Assembly (NCBI GenBank): GCA_020064725.1 | Contig: JAGTWJ010000003.1 | Span: 1,240,001-1,304,000, forward strand | Length of the DNA stretch: 64,000 bases | Direction: 5' to 3' | From: Drechslerella dactyloides | Lineage: Eukaryota > Ascomycota > Orbiliomycetes > Orbiliales > Orbiliaceae | In this document: one piece after another, positions 1-12,310 of the stretch | Layout of the letters: every line of letters starts with the position of its first letter | Numbering within the stretch: the first letter of the stretch is position 1 | Position numbers and translations under genes: made by a program | The notes under the pieces: generated by a model | Database searches by the model: none | Seen by the model: the letters and a program-made list of their open reading frames with translations, nothing else | What the model was told of the DNA's origin: nothing

Positions 1-200
1 GATTGACTGTTCTTTCAAAGTTTGAGCTTCAGTTCCACTACAGCTACAGCGGAAAACGCCCAGCGTGGCTTGCATCAGCCAAAGACAGACAATCGGGCAA
101 AAGCTTTGTCAACAGCACAAAATGCTCCGTGTGAAAATTAATAGAATTTCGCAGATGCATCTCGGGGCTCGGGGCTAAGTATCGATGCGGCAGAGGCAGC

Positions 201-835
201 TCATACGAATGAGACGATAATGCCAAAAGCTTCTGAGTCGGACAATTGACGGACAATATGCACCTTTCCGCTGTCAAATGAAGCGGACATCTCGGAAACT
301 GCCAAGGAGGCAGCTGTGGACAGGACCTCAAAGGCAAACCCGCCATAAAGCACTGGCTTTCGAAGCACCGTCCACGGTGATATGCCAGCAGTCTCGGGAT
401 GCAGAAGCATTGCTGGATAGTAATTGCAGAACGGGATGTTGCATGACATGATATATTTCGGCCGGCAGGCCACCGCCGCAAACAAAGGCAAATAAAGGAT
501 ATTGCGTTTTGATGTACTGACCTTCAAGCCGTCTTCATTAACTGATAGAGCTTTTAGTCTCGAGTAGAGCCAGAAACTATCTCGAGCCGATTCACGCAAA
601 GCCGGAGTAAAGATCTGAGCACCAGCAACCTCTATAGTCCCTCGAACTCGATGTGATCGTCCCTACCCATATATCAGGGCGATCTGGAACATTCGAACCG
701 GTTCCCAGTTTCTTTGGTGGCGTGATGTCCCGGAATGCTACTTCCAAATACACCGATATAGCGCAGCTGTCCACAACCCTTGAACTCCTTTGAAAATTTG
801 ATAGTCGAATTTGAGCTGAGTGACGAAATGGTTTA
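201..835 (-). pseudogene. Unidentified coding-like fragment
   Basis: Two overlapping minus-strand frames read like protein. One (about 592-830) contains RDITPPKKLGTGSNVPDRPD. The other (201 to about 668) contains IFTPALRESARDSFWLYSRL. The frames could be joined by a 52-nt intron from GTAGGG to GCTCAG, which preserves phase 0 (..PDIW/IFTPAL..), or by an old frameshift. A further possible donor (GAAG/GTCAGT) follows NEDGLK. I see no convincing start codon or domain and do not recognise the family. It may be the exon remains of a decayed gene or chance reading frames. The composition is richer in mixed polar and charged residues than nearby random frames, which is the only reason it is listed. 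Confidence 0.22.
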
Positions 836-3800
836 ATGGCTATGACAATTGCATCAGTAGCAGGAACAAGCGGAGTACTAGCAACGATGCGAAATCAACG
901 GGCACGGGCGCAATGTTTTCAGTCGATGAAACCAGCGCTAGTGGTGCATCAATGGGGAGAAAGTCGACGTACCCAAACTGAGTTAGACCCTCTGTTCGTT
1001 ACACCTTACTGAAAAATGGTAGATGTCGGAGTTTGCCCACATTCGTGATTATTTTGCAATTTCTGTAGATTTCTGCTGGAAACACACCTGCCAGTGTATT
1101 TTACGATCCCGATGTCAAATAGCCAGGCGGAGTTTTGGGTAAGTTTCAAAATAGGGGACTAAAGTCGTTTCAGCAGAACAATAGAATCTGCAGATCTGGT
1201 CTATAGTCTTATCGTCCTGAAAGCATATAGCTATTTGAGTTGTTAGCGATATAAATAGTAAAAAAGTCCACGCCAGCTGGGAGGCAAAAATAATCAAAAA
1301 AGAAAATTTTATATCTATAAGGAAAAGTGACTTGTGATCCCTTGCTGGCTCGTAGACATAAAGCAAACGATAGAGATGAGAGATCCTTGTGCATGTATAC
1401 GTAGCGTGTAGCTTGACAACCTCCAATCAATCTTTGCCAGCTAGCGCTAGCTACGAAGAACACCATCGGATCTCACCCAACCCATATTTGCCAGCTATAA
1501 GGCTTAATGAAAGAGCTGTCCATCCAATAAGAGCCTTCAAGATGTCACAAAGCGAAACGTATGTGTATGCTCGCAAATAGGAGGATCAGGTATAGAATCA
1601 TACTCGCTGGCGAATGTCTGAGGAAATATCTTCTTACCGCGGGAAAGCGTGTGTACCGAGATAAGCCGCCCTTGATGTTGTGATGAGGACGGAAAACCGG
1701 ATATCAGGAATGACTGGTAGATATTTGATTCAAGTTGTCCTGCAGTCAGAGGGTGGGTCTCGGTCACAAGATATTCCTCCTTCGCCTCGCTCAGGTTCTA
1801 TGTTAGATATATCGATGCAAACCTGCAACTCTCTAAGACACTCCGAGAATTAATGAAGCATAGATTCAATCTGATGTAGTCGAGATGGTTCGTAGTAGTT
1901 GTAGCCCCCCCTCGGTTTGTGGCTTCAGGTATGGTCTGAAGTTTTAAAGCTCGACTGGTAATTTGGATTCCAAGCGTTGAGAAGAGCGCAATGACGAAGA
2001 AATCTGTGCTGTGCACTGTTGTTTCACTAGCTGCAGAGGGTAGGGGCCGATTGATTCTCAAGATATAGAAATCCTGGATTGAGAGATCAATGCGTAAGTC
2101 GGATGGGTCTGACAGTGACTGGGCTATTGCCGGGGCGAGCGCGGGACTTGAGTCTCGGACTGGCGGGAGTCACCTTCGGACGAGGAGAAGAAGTTTTGTA
2201 TGTGGGGAAGAGAGCCTTCCTTGAAGATTACCATATAGTCCTGCAGGACACAGGTAAGGCCAGAAACTGATCGTGCCACTGAAACAGGATAGGAGCGACT
2301 CAAGAACCTCAAATCGCGGGATCCATGGGGAGCCAGCTAACGCTTGTAGGTACTTGGTACATGCACCTCACGTACGAGCGCTAGTACTAGGTCCGATGCA
2401 CGGATGTAGTATTAGCGAATATCATGTCTTGATCGATGATGAAACCACAGTCCCAACCGAAGCGGGAGGATGGCAGGGGGAAGAATAAAGCTGGTAGCCT
2501 CGCTATTAAAGCTGACTGGGCCTGTCGTCGGATAGATGATTGACCGTTGACGAAGCTAGTTGGTAAAGGTCTGCAATACGGAGTGGACGTGCTGAGGTGA
2601 GGTGTGCAGTGACAGAGTGCGCACGGACTAACATTTGACTTAGTGACCCTCGATCGGATTATTTCTTTGCTTTCGATCCCTGGCCTGACACCAGATCGAA
2701 AATATATGTACTTTGTTACGGTGCAAGAATCCAGGCGTTAAAAAGCAATCATGTTGCATTTCCATTCGCAGAAATGTCACACTGAGGATTTGGTTGGCAG
2801 CTGATTTGTGAGTTTTGGCGGCTATGATATTTTATCCCGTCTATGAAGCTAGATTGCCCAACGTTGATCATGGCGGTTTCATTGATCTTTGTTTCCGAGC
2901 AGACAATCTGTCGAGATATCTTTGCATCGGATTGGCGAGAGGAACCGAGACTGGGTTGAAAGAGAAATCTGACCGTTACTGTTCTTTTTTCGGGCTCTTA
3001 ATAATCCAGTTTTTGATTTTGCTGCAGCGTGCTGCACCAGCACCGACACATCACATCCACGGCACATACGCACAATCCCCAGGCCAGGCAGAACAGCTTG
3101 GGTGATAATATTTGGCTCAATTCGGAAGTCGCGAAGACGGTTTTTGTCCAAAAGAGCACCTTGAGCAAGGGAAACTCCGTGTCTCCAGAGGGGGTATATG
3201 GATATTCAGCGTGCGCGTGCAGGCTCAATACCCAGGTTGAATCTGCATTATTTGGGGGCGTGACCCGCTGCAGGTGAAGTGGGACACAGAAGGCCCAGTC
3301 TCGGTACTGGAAACGCCAAATCATGAATCATCTGGCGCATGGGATAGTGGACGATTATTCGGCGTGGGTACAAAATATTCCGGTGTACATGTACTAGGCC
3401 GCGATCGCGCAGGTGCCATTTCGCAATTATGGGGCGGGGAGCTTAAGGTCGATATCGACTCGCGACGAAGCTCAACCCCTTATCCAAGGCTAGCTCGCTG
3501 TGAACTTTGGCACATGGGTTTCTATCCATGGCCAGGTCTAATCAATCCGCTGCACAGTGTTTCTTTTCTGTTGCCACGATACCCTAGAGTTTTGCATTTC
3601 GCGAAAGTCTCTAGTCGATTCTGAAGCAAGAAATATACGGAGCATACGCATTGTATTTTTATTTCTTTTACTTCTTTTATTTTTATTGATAGTACTTTTA
3701 TATTTTTACTTTTGCTCCCCCGTCTGTTCAGCCCTTCCCCTGTCAAAGCTGGTCGATTTTCCCGATTTATCCGGTGCTGTATGCACGGATTACATTCACC

Positions 3801-6007
3801 GGCCGGAAGGATGGCTGGCCTTTCTCTTATTGTTCCCTTTCTTTTTTCTTTCCTTGCAGGGATTTTAAGCTAGAAATTAAAATTCTCCCTGCTTGCCGAG
3901 GTCTTTACGTGATGTCCTCCAGCTCGTTCTTCCTTACCACGCAACGAGAAATTTCTACGCAGGCCGGAAGCATTCCTTCCATCGGAGCGCTGAGGTAGAA
4001 GGGTCTCTAAAGATAAGAATACTTGGGTTGTCGATCTGGTAAAGTGTTCGTGGCAAAAGGCGGTGCGGATCGCAGGCATGAACAGTACCGCACATTGTCG
4101 ATGTTGCCAGTGGCCAATCAGGATTATTCACAATATGTGATAGGGATAGGACACAGCGGTGTGTCGCGCGGGTGAGCCGAAACACGTCTGATTTGAACGC
4201 TGCGGTTCGGGGCGATGTCTAAGTTCAGAGCCTATTCGCTCCGGCGTAGGTTTGTCCCCAGAGATTATCCGGGATGCAGTGCAGACTGTGGATTACATGC
4301 ATATGTACAGTACCCCGTATATGCATACACTCACAAGGAAATTTTGAACCTGGCAGGCTCAGGCTTTGCCGAACATAATCCTCGCGTCGATCATGAGTTT
4401 CCTGGGACTTCTCCGCAAAGTCTCGATACCTGGAACCGATCCTTCAAGCGAACGGTGGCACCAACAAATACATCCGCTGGGAAACAGCAGCACGTTCGCC
4501 CCTTCCTTGATCGATATTTAACCGGCCACTGTCGGCTTCTACTACTCGATCATTGATGGTTGGATTTTCTGAGTTCGTGAACTTTTTCGGGCTCCCCAAA
4601 TATCCTGCAATTTCGAATGGTGCGGCAAGGGCCGCTGGTCGGTCATTGTTGCCTCCGCGGCCCGGCTAACGATTCCTCGATATCACGTTCGGTTCGTTCG
4701 GTTCACGTTCCATACCACCTTCGCATACAGATTGCAAGAATACCTTCGGCACAAGCCAAGCAACACAAGTGCACAAGAAAATCCGAGCCTTGATAGCAGG
4801 ACAGGCTACAAGGAGCGGCATCCAGGACACCAAAGCACGCTCTGGCCCAGTGCGGATCCATGCACCAGATCACACAACTGCAGGCTATAAAAGATTGAGC
4901 TGGAGACAGGTTAGGCACAGGGTGCGAAAATGCGAGCTTTCCAGGAACAATTGGCCTATAACAAGCCATTATATTGCATATCGGCTCCGGGCAACTTTAG
5001 AGTGTGGTCTGTGAATTGATGGACAGACCGGTGACAGATCAGCTTCATAGAAGCATTTTGGAAATTTTCTTTTCCACATCGAAGAGTTAAGTTTCGGCAC
5101 TTGACTTTTAAAAGTAACCCCAGAGAGCTTGAGGTCGCGTAGCATTTCATATATGAATGATGGAGCTGGTGGTTCACATGTCGAAAAATATGTTCAGAAA
5201 AACTTAATCTCAGACGCGAAAGCAAGGGCGAAGAAGGGAAATCGCCAGTCAGGAGCTCCTCGGTTGCTCTCGACCAATGTTACGTTGCAGTTTTCCTCCA
5301 GTACAAGGCCTACAAACGCCGTGCATTAGATTAAAATGCATGCCGGAGAGCTCGAGCTTACCAGGGAACCGGAGCATTGCGATCTCGCAGTATCGATTTG
5401 TTCATCGAATAGCAGCGGCGTCGCGCTGAAGAAGTTATCGATAATTATCATGGTATCAGGAAACCCTATCGTAATCCCTCATAACAGCCGTCAGCTGATA
5501 GTCATACCTTCTCAACCCCCAGGGGTATCGATGCTTGCACTGAAGTACGTATACGAGCTAGCAGAAAATCATGTCTTTGTGCAAATATCTCTATCAAATT
5601 AAGTGATAGATTGTCGAAGAATTGCTTGTGTCTCTCTTACAGTAACCCCAGTGGTGGAGTTTTGTTTCAATTTTCGCGTCGGCATGCATGAGTCTCTGGA
5701 TGACCCATGGCTGGTTGCAAGTCTGCGTGATTTTTCTCTGGCCACTAACCCGGCTGCTGCAATCGCGGCGGCCTGTTGCTGCATGCAGGGTCACTTGGGT
5801 CCCGGAGACCTATGAGAACGAGAGCTACGCGAACGAGAGTATCATGGGCATCGCGGCACATGTGCATGCATGCAGTTGTCTTGGGAGCCGTACTGTGCAT
5901 ATATGCAGAAATGCAGCAACTTAACTCGGTATCATTCAGCTTAGATGGTTTCGAAACTACCATGGAAGTAAATAATTTACTTGAATGGCCTTGCTTAGCT
6001 GACATAC
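836..6007. other. Gene-poor stretch, nothing supported
   Basis: No reading frame here has a recognisable domain, a plausible splice structure or a convincing start context. It contains pyrimidine-rich tracts (for example a T-rich run at about 3650-3710) and scattered short frames under 130 codons. I see no transposase, reverse transcriptase or terminal repeats. Confidence 0.6.
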
Positions 6008-6271
6008 CATTTGTGTTTGCGCCTGCTTCGTTTGCGGTTGTACATTTGCCAGAAACACACAGCGCCAGGTAACTGGTTGTGCAGTTGACTTCGCCTCCAC
6101 ATGCCAGTGGTCCGGGGCGGTGGACCAATCGCGAGAACACTCGGGCGGCAACTTTGACGAGAAAGCGGGAGCGAGGGAGCAAAGCTTTGACCTTGCAGCT
6201 GCAGCCTAATGCGGTACAACTGGTTTTCTGGACATCTGTGGAATTCACTGACACCAAGCATCCGCCTTGAT
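6008..6271 (-). CDS. Possible exon of a small cysteine-rich protein
   Basis: One open minus-strand frame carries two cysteine-dense segments: DQGGCLVSVNSTDVQKTSC..GCSC and ACGGEVNCTTSYLALCVSGK..C. Spacing of this kind is common in small secreted fungal proteins. A plausible acceptor (GCGTAG) lies just upstream and a donor (AATG/GTATGT) just downstream. No signal-peptide exon could be placed: the region immediately upstream is a 21-nt T run (A run on the plus strand) that breaks the frame. The middle of the frame (about 30 residues, basic and without cysteines) may itself be an intron, though phases do not match cleanly. It could equally be a chance frame. Family not recognised. Confidence 0.25.
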
Positions 6272-6319
6272 CTACGCAGCGCAAGGATGATCTCAATGGC
6301 GACACTGGAGAGTTCCTTC

Positions 6320-6362
6320 AAAAAAAAAAAAAAAAAAAAAGAAGAAGAAGATGATGAAGAAG
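6320..6362. repeat. Poly-A run followed by GAA/GAT microsatellite
   Basis: A run of 21 A residues (6320-6340) is followed by GAAGAAGAAGATGATGAAGAAGG. It is a simple-sequence tract of the kind prone to slippage. Confidence 0.9.
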
Positions 6363-8641
6363 GAACATGAAGCTTGGCTCAGCTCAGCCTCCTCGCTAGA
6401 TATGGATCGCTGAGCAAACTCATGATCACAGAACGTCCGTATTCGAGTTTAGACATCGTAAATGTAGCCTACGGGAGGCCGCCATGACATTGAATTGATC
6501 ATGTGGCGACATCTAGATCTGGACGGCGCTTAGCTAATTAGCGAGTTGAATGCCTGGCATACACAAGATTGTCTTAATCGACTACGTGTCAAAAAATTAA
6601 CATAAACTTAAAATAAAGGATTTCTCGTATCGATATCGCGATACGTCCGGCGGGATGCGGATACCCACTTCTTCGAACTTTCGAATTCAAGGTTGCCCGA
6701 AATCCTGACCCGAAGAACGTTGACAGCTGAGGGATTCCGTTGATCTTTGTTCCAAGGACTAGCTCGAGCTAGGTACATTTCACAACCCAAACCATGACCA
6801 CTTGATTAGTCAATTGAGACAGAAGTGCAGAGATATCTTTCTAAGCATGCAAGGACATCTCGTATCCACTGGCAGGTGCCCCTGCGTCGAGCATCCTACT
6901 TTTCAACTTATTGTTTACGAAGTATTCTCGGGACCAGACGCCGGCAACTTCGCGTAGTTAACCAGATCGAGGGTTTGTTTGTCTTGAGGTCTGGCACTTG
7001 ACCTTCGGCTTTGCCCCCACCCACATGCGCGTCCGTGTCCTGCAGGAGGACCATGGTCAATTGGTAAAAAAAAGTCAGTAGAATATTCATAAGAAATGGT
7101 ATAATAGTAGGACAGAGCTATGAGTTCTTCAAGTGTACAAGGTAATACATTGGGCCCCAGCCGAGAATGTTAATCCAGCGACTATACGAGACTGGGCAGT
7201 TGGTGTGAATGTTGCAGCATGGACACGGACGCAGCTAGCTTTGCACGGGTCCTGGACGTAAAGCTTAAAGCCTTCTCACGTCAGCCCGACTAATTGGCTC
7301 CCCGCAGTCACTTGGCTCGAGTGCTTCGGCTCCCCACCCGATCGCATGTAGGACTATAGTTTCGTCGGATCCCGGAGCTGCGGGGTAGCCTAGCTTTGCA
7401 TATTCCAGATTATTTTGGGACCAGAATTGCATGTGGTAATAGGTCTCAGTCTAAAGTACTCTAGACACCAAAAACCAAAATTATCAATATGGCATGCTTT
7501 GGCGCTTTATTAACGTTACAACCAGCACGAAGAAAAACTAAAGACGTACATGTACTTGATATATATCCCTACGTCTTGCTCGGTAGCTACAGTTAGGATT
7601 GAGGGACTTTGAATGTTCCGTAATCCACATACACAATAATCCAGTACAAAACGCGACTTCGTAGTATCAAGTAGGAAGATCTAAGATGGTATTTGTAAAT
7701 CGGTCGCAGTCTTGGGTCTAAATCTTAGCTTTGGATCAATCTCTAGGATTGGGTTATACTACATGTGATCCCCCCCGACTAGGTAGCTGAAGACTGGCTT
7801 GATTTCTAGATGCAAGTAGAATCCTATAACCCCACAAGCAAATTAAGAGTGCTTACGAAGAGATCTTTGCTTGCTTCGGCTCGGGCTGCCGATACGATTT
7901 CTATTATAAAGTAGGATGAACGATAATTTCGGGGTCACCGATTAACTGCTTACTTACTTAGCTACATTGTCTCATGAACCAGAAGCTAGCTACCTGTATA
8001 CAGTTAACGTCTACAGTGATTGGGTATTGGAATTAAGAATGCGTGCTAGTCCATGTTGTCTCTGCTTCCCCAATCGGGAAACTCGACGCTTTATGTTGTG
8101 TCGACGGCATGCTATCGATAAGTTCTTACCCATGTCAACCTTCTGCCGCACACAATAAGGCAATAGTAGTAATCGAGTGATTAATAATCGATCGTTTGTT
8201 TTCTTGGGACCTAGACACGTTAGAGGCAGGTTACAGGCGGGCTCACGGTCTATAGAGCTATGCGGCACCAATGGCACCCGGTCTATGAGGCAAAGAACAA
8301 ACGCTAGGAAAGAAAATTTCTTTCGAGTTCGTATCCGTATCGATCGATGATCTAGCAACCGCGATGAATCTAGACCATGACCGGCGCGAGTCTAAATCTA
8401 ATTTTCTGAAATCAACCCATTCTTTGTTTTTTTTTTTTAATTACAAAAGTGAAAGCTCCGTCATGCATGCATGCAGATATCACAATCTATATTTCGCGAA
8501 GCTAGCCCCGCTGTCATTTGAATGTATCATAATTTCGAATAATCTATGCCTTATCGCATTCGATCTAGATACTAGTCTCACACATGTATCGAATGCCTGG
8601 CAAAGAAAGTATGCCTTGGGACTCTGTGTATAACGCGGTTA
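6363..8641. other. Gene-free AT-rich stretch
   Basis: No supported gene. The sequence is rich in TA, CTAG and TCGATCGAT-like words. No terminal repeats or transposon protein fragments were found. The right end is the 3' flank of the reductase gene on the minus strand. Confidence 0.6.
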
Positions 8642-10235
8642 TCATGCGGTGACCACTTTCGTTATCAGTTTGCCGGTATTTTCCCTAACGTTATTATTCC
8701 AATCATGTCAGCATAAGATGCACTGAGATTGATATCGCCGTACACATGTATGTATTCGGCTGGAATCCGGTATATAACGTACCCGCGCAGCAGCTTTAGC
8801 ATGCCCTGTGGTATGTCTTCGACCTTGGCCCCCCACTCCTGCTTGATCAGCTTGAGCTTCCCTTCTTGCGCCCATTGACCGAGGTCTCCTAGCCCCTTTG
8901 CGAACTGATCCGCAAACTGGAAGATGATGAAGCCTTCGATTCTAATCTTATGGCAGATCTGAATAGGCCAAGATAATGTCAGTGATCTCAACTGTAATTC
9001 CGGGTCGTCTGGTAACCAGACTGTGTCTTCGACTTTGGGAGCTTCCTAGTTTTCGAAACGAAATGTACCACGTGAAAGATGGCGTTATGATAAAAGGGAT
9101 GCAGCATATTGATTCGTGCGCAATTTAAAGCAGCCACTTACTATTTGCATCCAAGAAGCCCGCGACAGCTCACCCTTCTGCTCATAGTTATCATAGTAGC
9201 CAATAGCACCACACACCACCACCCTCCCAAATTCCTTCATCCGCAATATCGCCAGATCAGTCGCTTCGCCACCCGTATTATCAAAGTACACGTCGATATC
9301 GTCGGGTGTCGCAGCCTCGAAGTCCCGTTTGAACGTCGGTGATTTATAGTTCAACGCGACATCGCACCCGCAATCCCGTTTTAGAACCTCGCACTTGGCG
9401 TCCGAACCGGCGATGCCGACGACGTTCTTGATGCCGAGGACATTCTTGGCGATTTGACAGACGATCGAACCGGTTGATCCGGCGGCGCCGGAGACGACGA
9501 CGGTGGCGTCCTTGGGGGTTGTGGCGCCGACGTTCAGGAGGCCAAAGTATGCGGTTAGTCCCTGCCGTTTTTTCAAGATTGGTATTACGTACGGTCAGCA
9601 CTAGTGCTCGGTGAGGGCGGGGGTATGGGGACTTTGATAGCAGGGGTATGTGCTTACGGTGATCCCGAGAGTGATAGTGTCCGTTGGGTCACCTGCGACT
9701 TTGAAGACAATAGCGCTGGGGGTTAGAACGCAGTAGTCGGACCAGAGCATGCTGGCGAAGACTTGTTCTCCTTTTTGATAATCTGGGTTTTTTGATTCGA
9801 CTATTTCTGCGACTCCAAAAGCTTCCATTGGGTCTCCAGCTCCAATGGGCTATCGCAACGAGGACCTGGTGTTAGCATTTTTATTCATTATTATCACCAA
9901 GCATGCCTGATCTTGGAGATCTCGATTATTGGCCGGTCTGGAAAGAGACCCAGACGCGGTATCCTAAACCAAAATTCCGATATCTAGATATATGTGGAGT
10001 TCGGATTGGACATTGTGGATCTTACTGTTCTGTATAGTCTTCCCTCGACGTTATTTTTATGAATCCAGGCCCTCTGCGCGGGGTCGTTGGACAGGTATAG
10101 AGTCTTGGAGATGACCTCTCCATCCTTGAGGTCACCAACTGTCAATTCCCTCGTGACCATCTTGAAGCTCTTATCGATCTCAAGGTTGTCGCCCGTCGGC
10201 TCTCTGAGCATCCACAGTTTCGAGGAATACGACAT
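8642..10235 (-). CDS. NADP-dependent medium-chain reductase (prostaglandin reductase-like)
   Basis: Five exons (10235-10026, 9849-9658, 9561-9142, 8958-8783, 8684-8642) give 346 residues, the usual length for the zinc-free leukotriene B4 dehydrogenase / prostaglandin 13-reductase / YncB-like branch of the MDR superfamily. These soluble enzymes reduce activated double bonds with NADPH. The N-terminal GroES-like part starts MSYSSKLW. The Rossmann part has the dinucleotide motif SGAAGSTGS at about residues 158-166 and GLTAYFGLL just before it. The family C-terminus (LRGENTGKL..) appears only after splicing a 98-nt intron (8685-8782, donor GTACGT, branch CTGAC). Without that splice the frame runs into unrelated residues. 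All five splice junctions keep phase. The natural substrate is unknown. The gene stands alone beside a gene-poor region. Confidence 0.9.
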
Positions 10236-12310
10236 TTTTGTAGGATTAACGACGATACGCCAATGAATCAAAATTCGATATATAGAATCTGGCTCGCGTT
10301 GACAAATTTAAATTTTACTGGGTAAAATACGTCTAGATAGGTATCTTGGCTCAGAGGATGACTGGATGGTGGGCGTCAGGTACTTATTTATACCTGACAA
10401 ATTTACGTGGATGCTCACCTAGCCTCCCTGTGCCGCAGCTAGATCAGCAATTGCCTCCATGTCCACGAGGCTAATCAAGCCAGTATAGTCACTGGATATA
10501 TCCCGAATAGCCGCATGCCAACAATGCTAAACATCAGCTTGCAAGCTTGCAGCATCTGCATGCCATATGCAACTCAAGTTCGCGAGCGCCGCATCAAGTG
10601 TTCAACAGATAAGACTGCAAGCGAGGGTTCTGAACTTTATTTCGGACATACATACATCTTGTTTTGGCCGCTGCAGGTTTATTAATTTGATCGTCAGCAT
10701 ATGGAACTAATTCTCTATACCACAATGTTGGATTTCGTAATCGCGATATGTTTTCCATATACCGCGGGACAAGCGGTATACCTAGCAAAAGTACCAGCAA
10801 CCGCTACATGTCAATGTACCCTCCGAAAATCCAGGGCTATATTATACAAGGATTTTCCACACTTAGGGTTCGAAATACTCAAGGCGGATAGGTCCTCGCC
10901 GATCAGGGTTCAGATGGGGCTAGATAGATCTGAGATTCGGCCCTACTGGTGTCCGTGTTGCATGGTGCTATTCCGTTGCGGGTGGCTTGTACGTATCGAA
11001 TTGGCGATAGTCTATGGCTGGAAGCGAGAGGCGAGTTTACTCTTATTCATAGTTTTTGCTTCGTAAGCAATGGGACGGGCGTCCGGATTACGAGAGAAAT
11101 GGCATTATCGCACTAAATTATGCATTTGTTGGATGGATGTCGCTTGTTGAGCTGTGCACATGTATAAACACCGTGCACTAATGGCAGTTTTTTTCTCTTG
11201 GAATGTTGAGAAATTCGATTCAAGTTTCTTGTTTTTTTTGTCAATTGCCATAGATCTATAGAGCGCTCGATGCGCCATGAGGATTGGCAATCTGAACGTC
11301 GAGTGCACTTACCTCGTTGAATTAAGACGGTAGAATAAACTCGCATCTCCGGTATTTGCCATGTAACGTTGCTGGACTCAAATTGTCGATTGACACTAAC
11401 TCAATAATGTATGGATCCATTCTCCCAGCGGACAATTGTCCAACTAGTATACTAGCGACCAGTACACTAGAACCTACGTATCCAACTTGAAACTTGAATA
11501 CTCGCAACCTTACGACTGAGCTCGAAGGCTCACAGTCAGTACAGCCGAGTGAATCTACGAGTGCCACACCTTGGAATGTTAAGTCCTTACCTTTCTGGGC
11601 GCTTTCGCGCAAACGCCTAATAGAATAAGCAAGCAGTCTATCGATCGATCGAAAACCGCCACGATTGTCGATCAGATACGTCCGAATGTAAGAGTCACTG
11701 GTCTCACGAGCTCGGTCGTCACGTTGAGTGCGGGCTGGTCAATTGTTGCATTTTGTTGGCTGCAACAACAACGTCGAAAAAGTTACACAAAAAGCCTAAA
11801 CGACAAAGCGAAGGTTTGCTACAAGATTTTATAGAAAAAACGTGGACAAGGTATTCTGATTTTCCGGGGAAAAAAAGCGAAAGTATGATACATGCATGCA
11901 TTTATTCGGGTCGGGACAAAGTTAAATCGAAAGGTGCTGTTCAAAGAACGGCCCGTGCGGCCGGGTCGAACATGGGTACTTGTAAGGATCAAAGGGTGTT
12001 GCTTGGTCCGAAGTCGAAGTTCGAATCGTCAACCACATCACAGGATAAGAATAGAGAAAATTATCAAATTTTGAATCAATACCTGCGCGACAACTCCTAG
12101 TTTAAAAAATAGATCGAGTGGGATAGAAAACCAGAGCCTCTGAAGCATTGATAGATAATAAAAAACATAATAAGAAGAAAAATATCGTTAAGAAGATAAA
12201 AAATACCGAAACACGCCGAAGTGTTGTCGAGCTGCGGTGCTGACAATATCAGTCCTGAGATTATACGAAAGAGCGGGACGATTCCCGAATCTTCGAATCG
12301 TATATGAATC
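10236..12310. other. Intergenic, nothing supported
   Basis: Contains the 5' flank of the reductase and the 3' flank of the RSC4-like gene. The largest plus-strand frame (11753-12100, 115 codons) is lysine- and serine-rich, lacks splice or domain support and was not accepted. Confidence 0.6.

Noticed and set aside
655..720. B-box-like GGTTCGAATG on the minus strand
   Set aside because: No A-box or cloverleaf fits around it; it lies in a coding-like frame.
11753..12100. 115-codon plus-strand frame
   Set aside because: No domain, splice context or conserved pattern; composition fits chance reading of AT-rich DNA.
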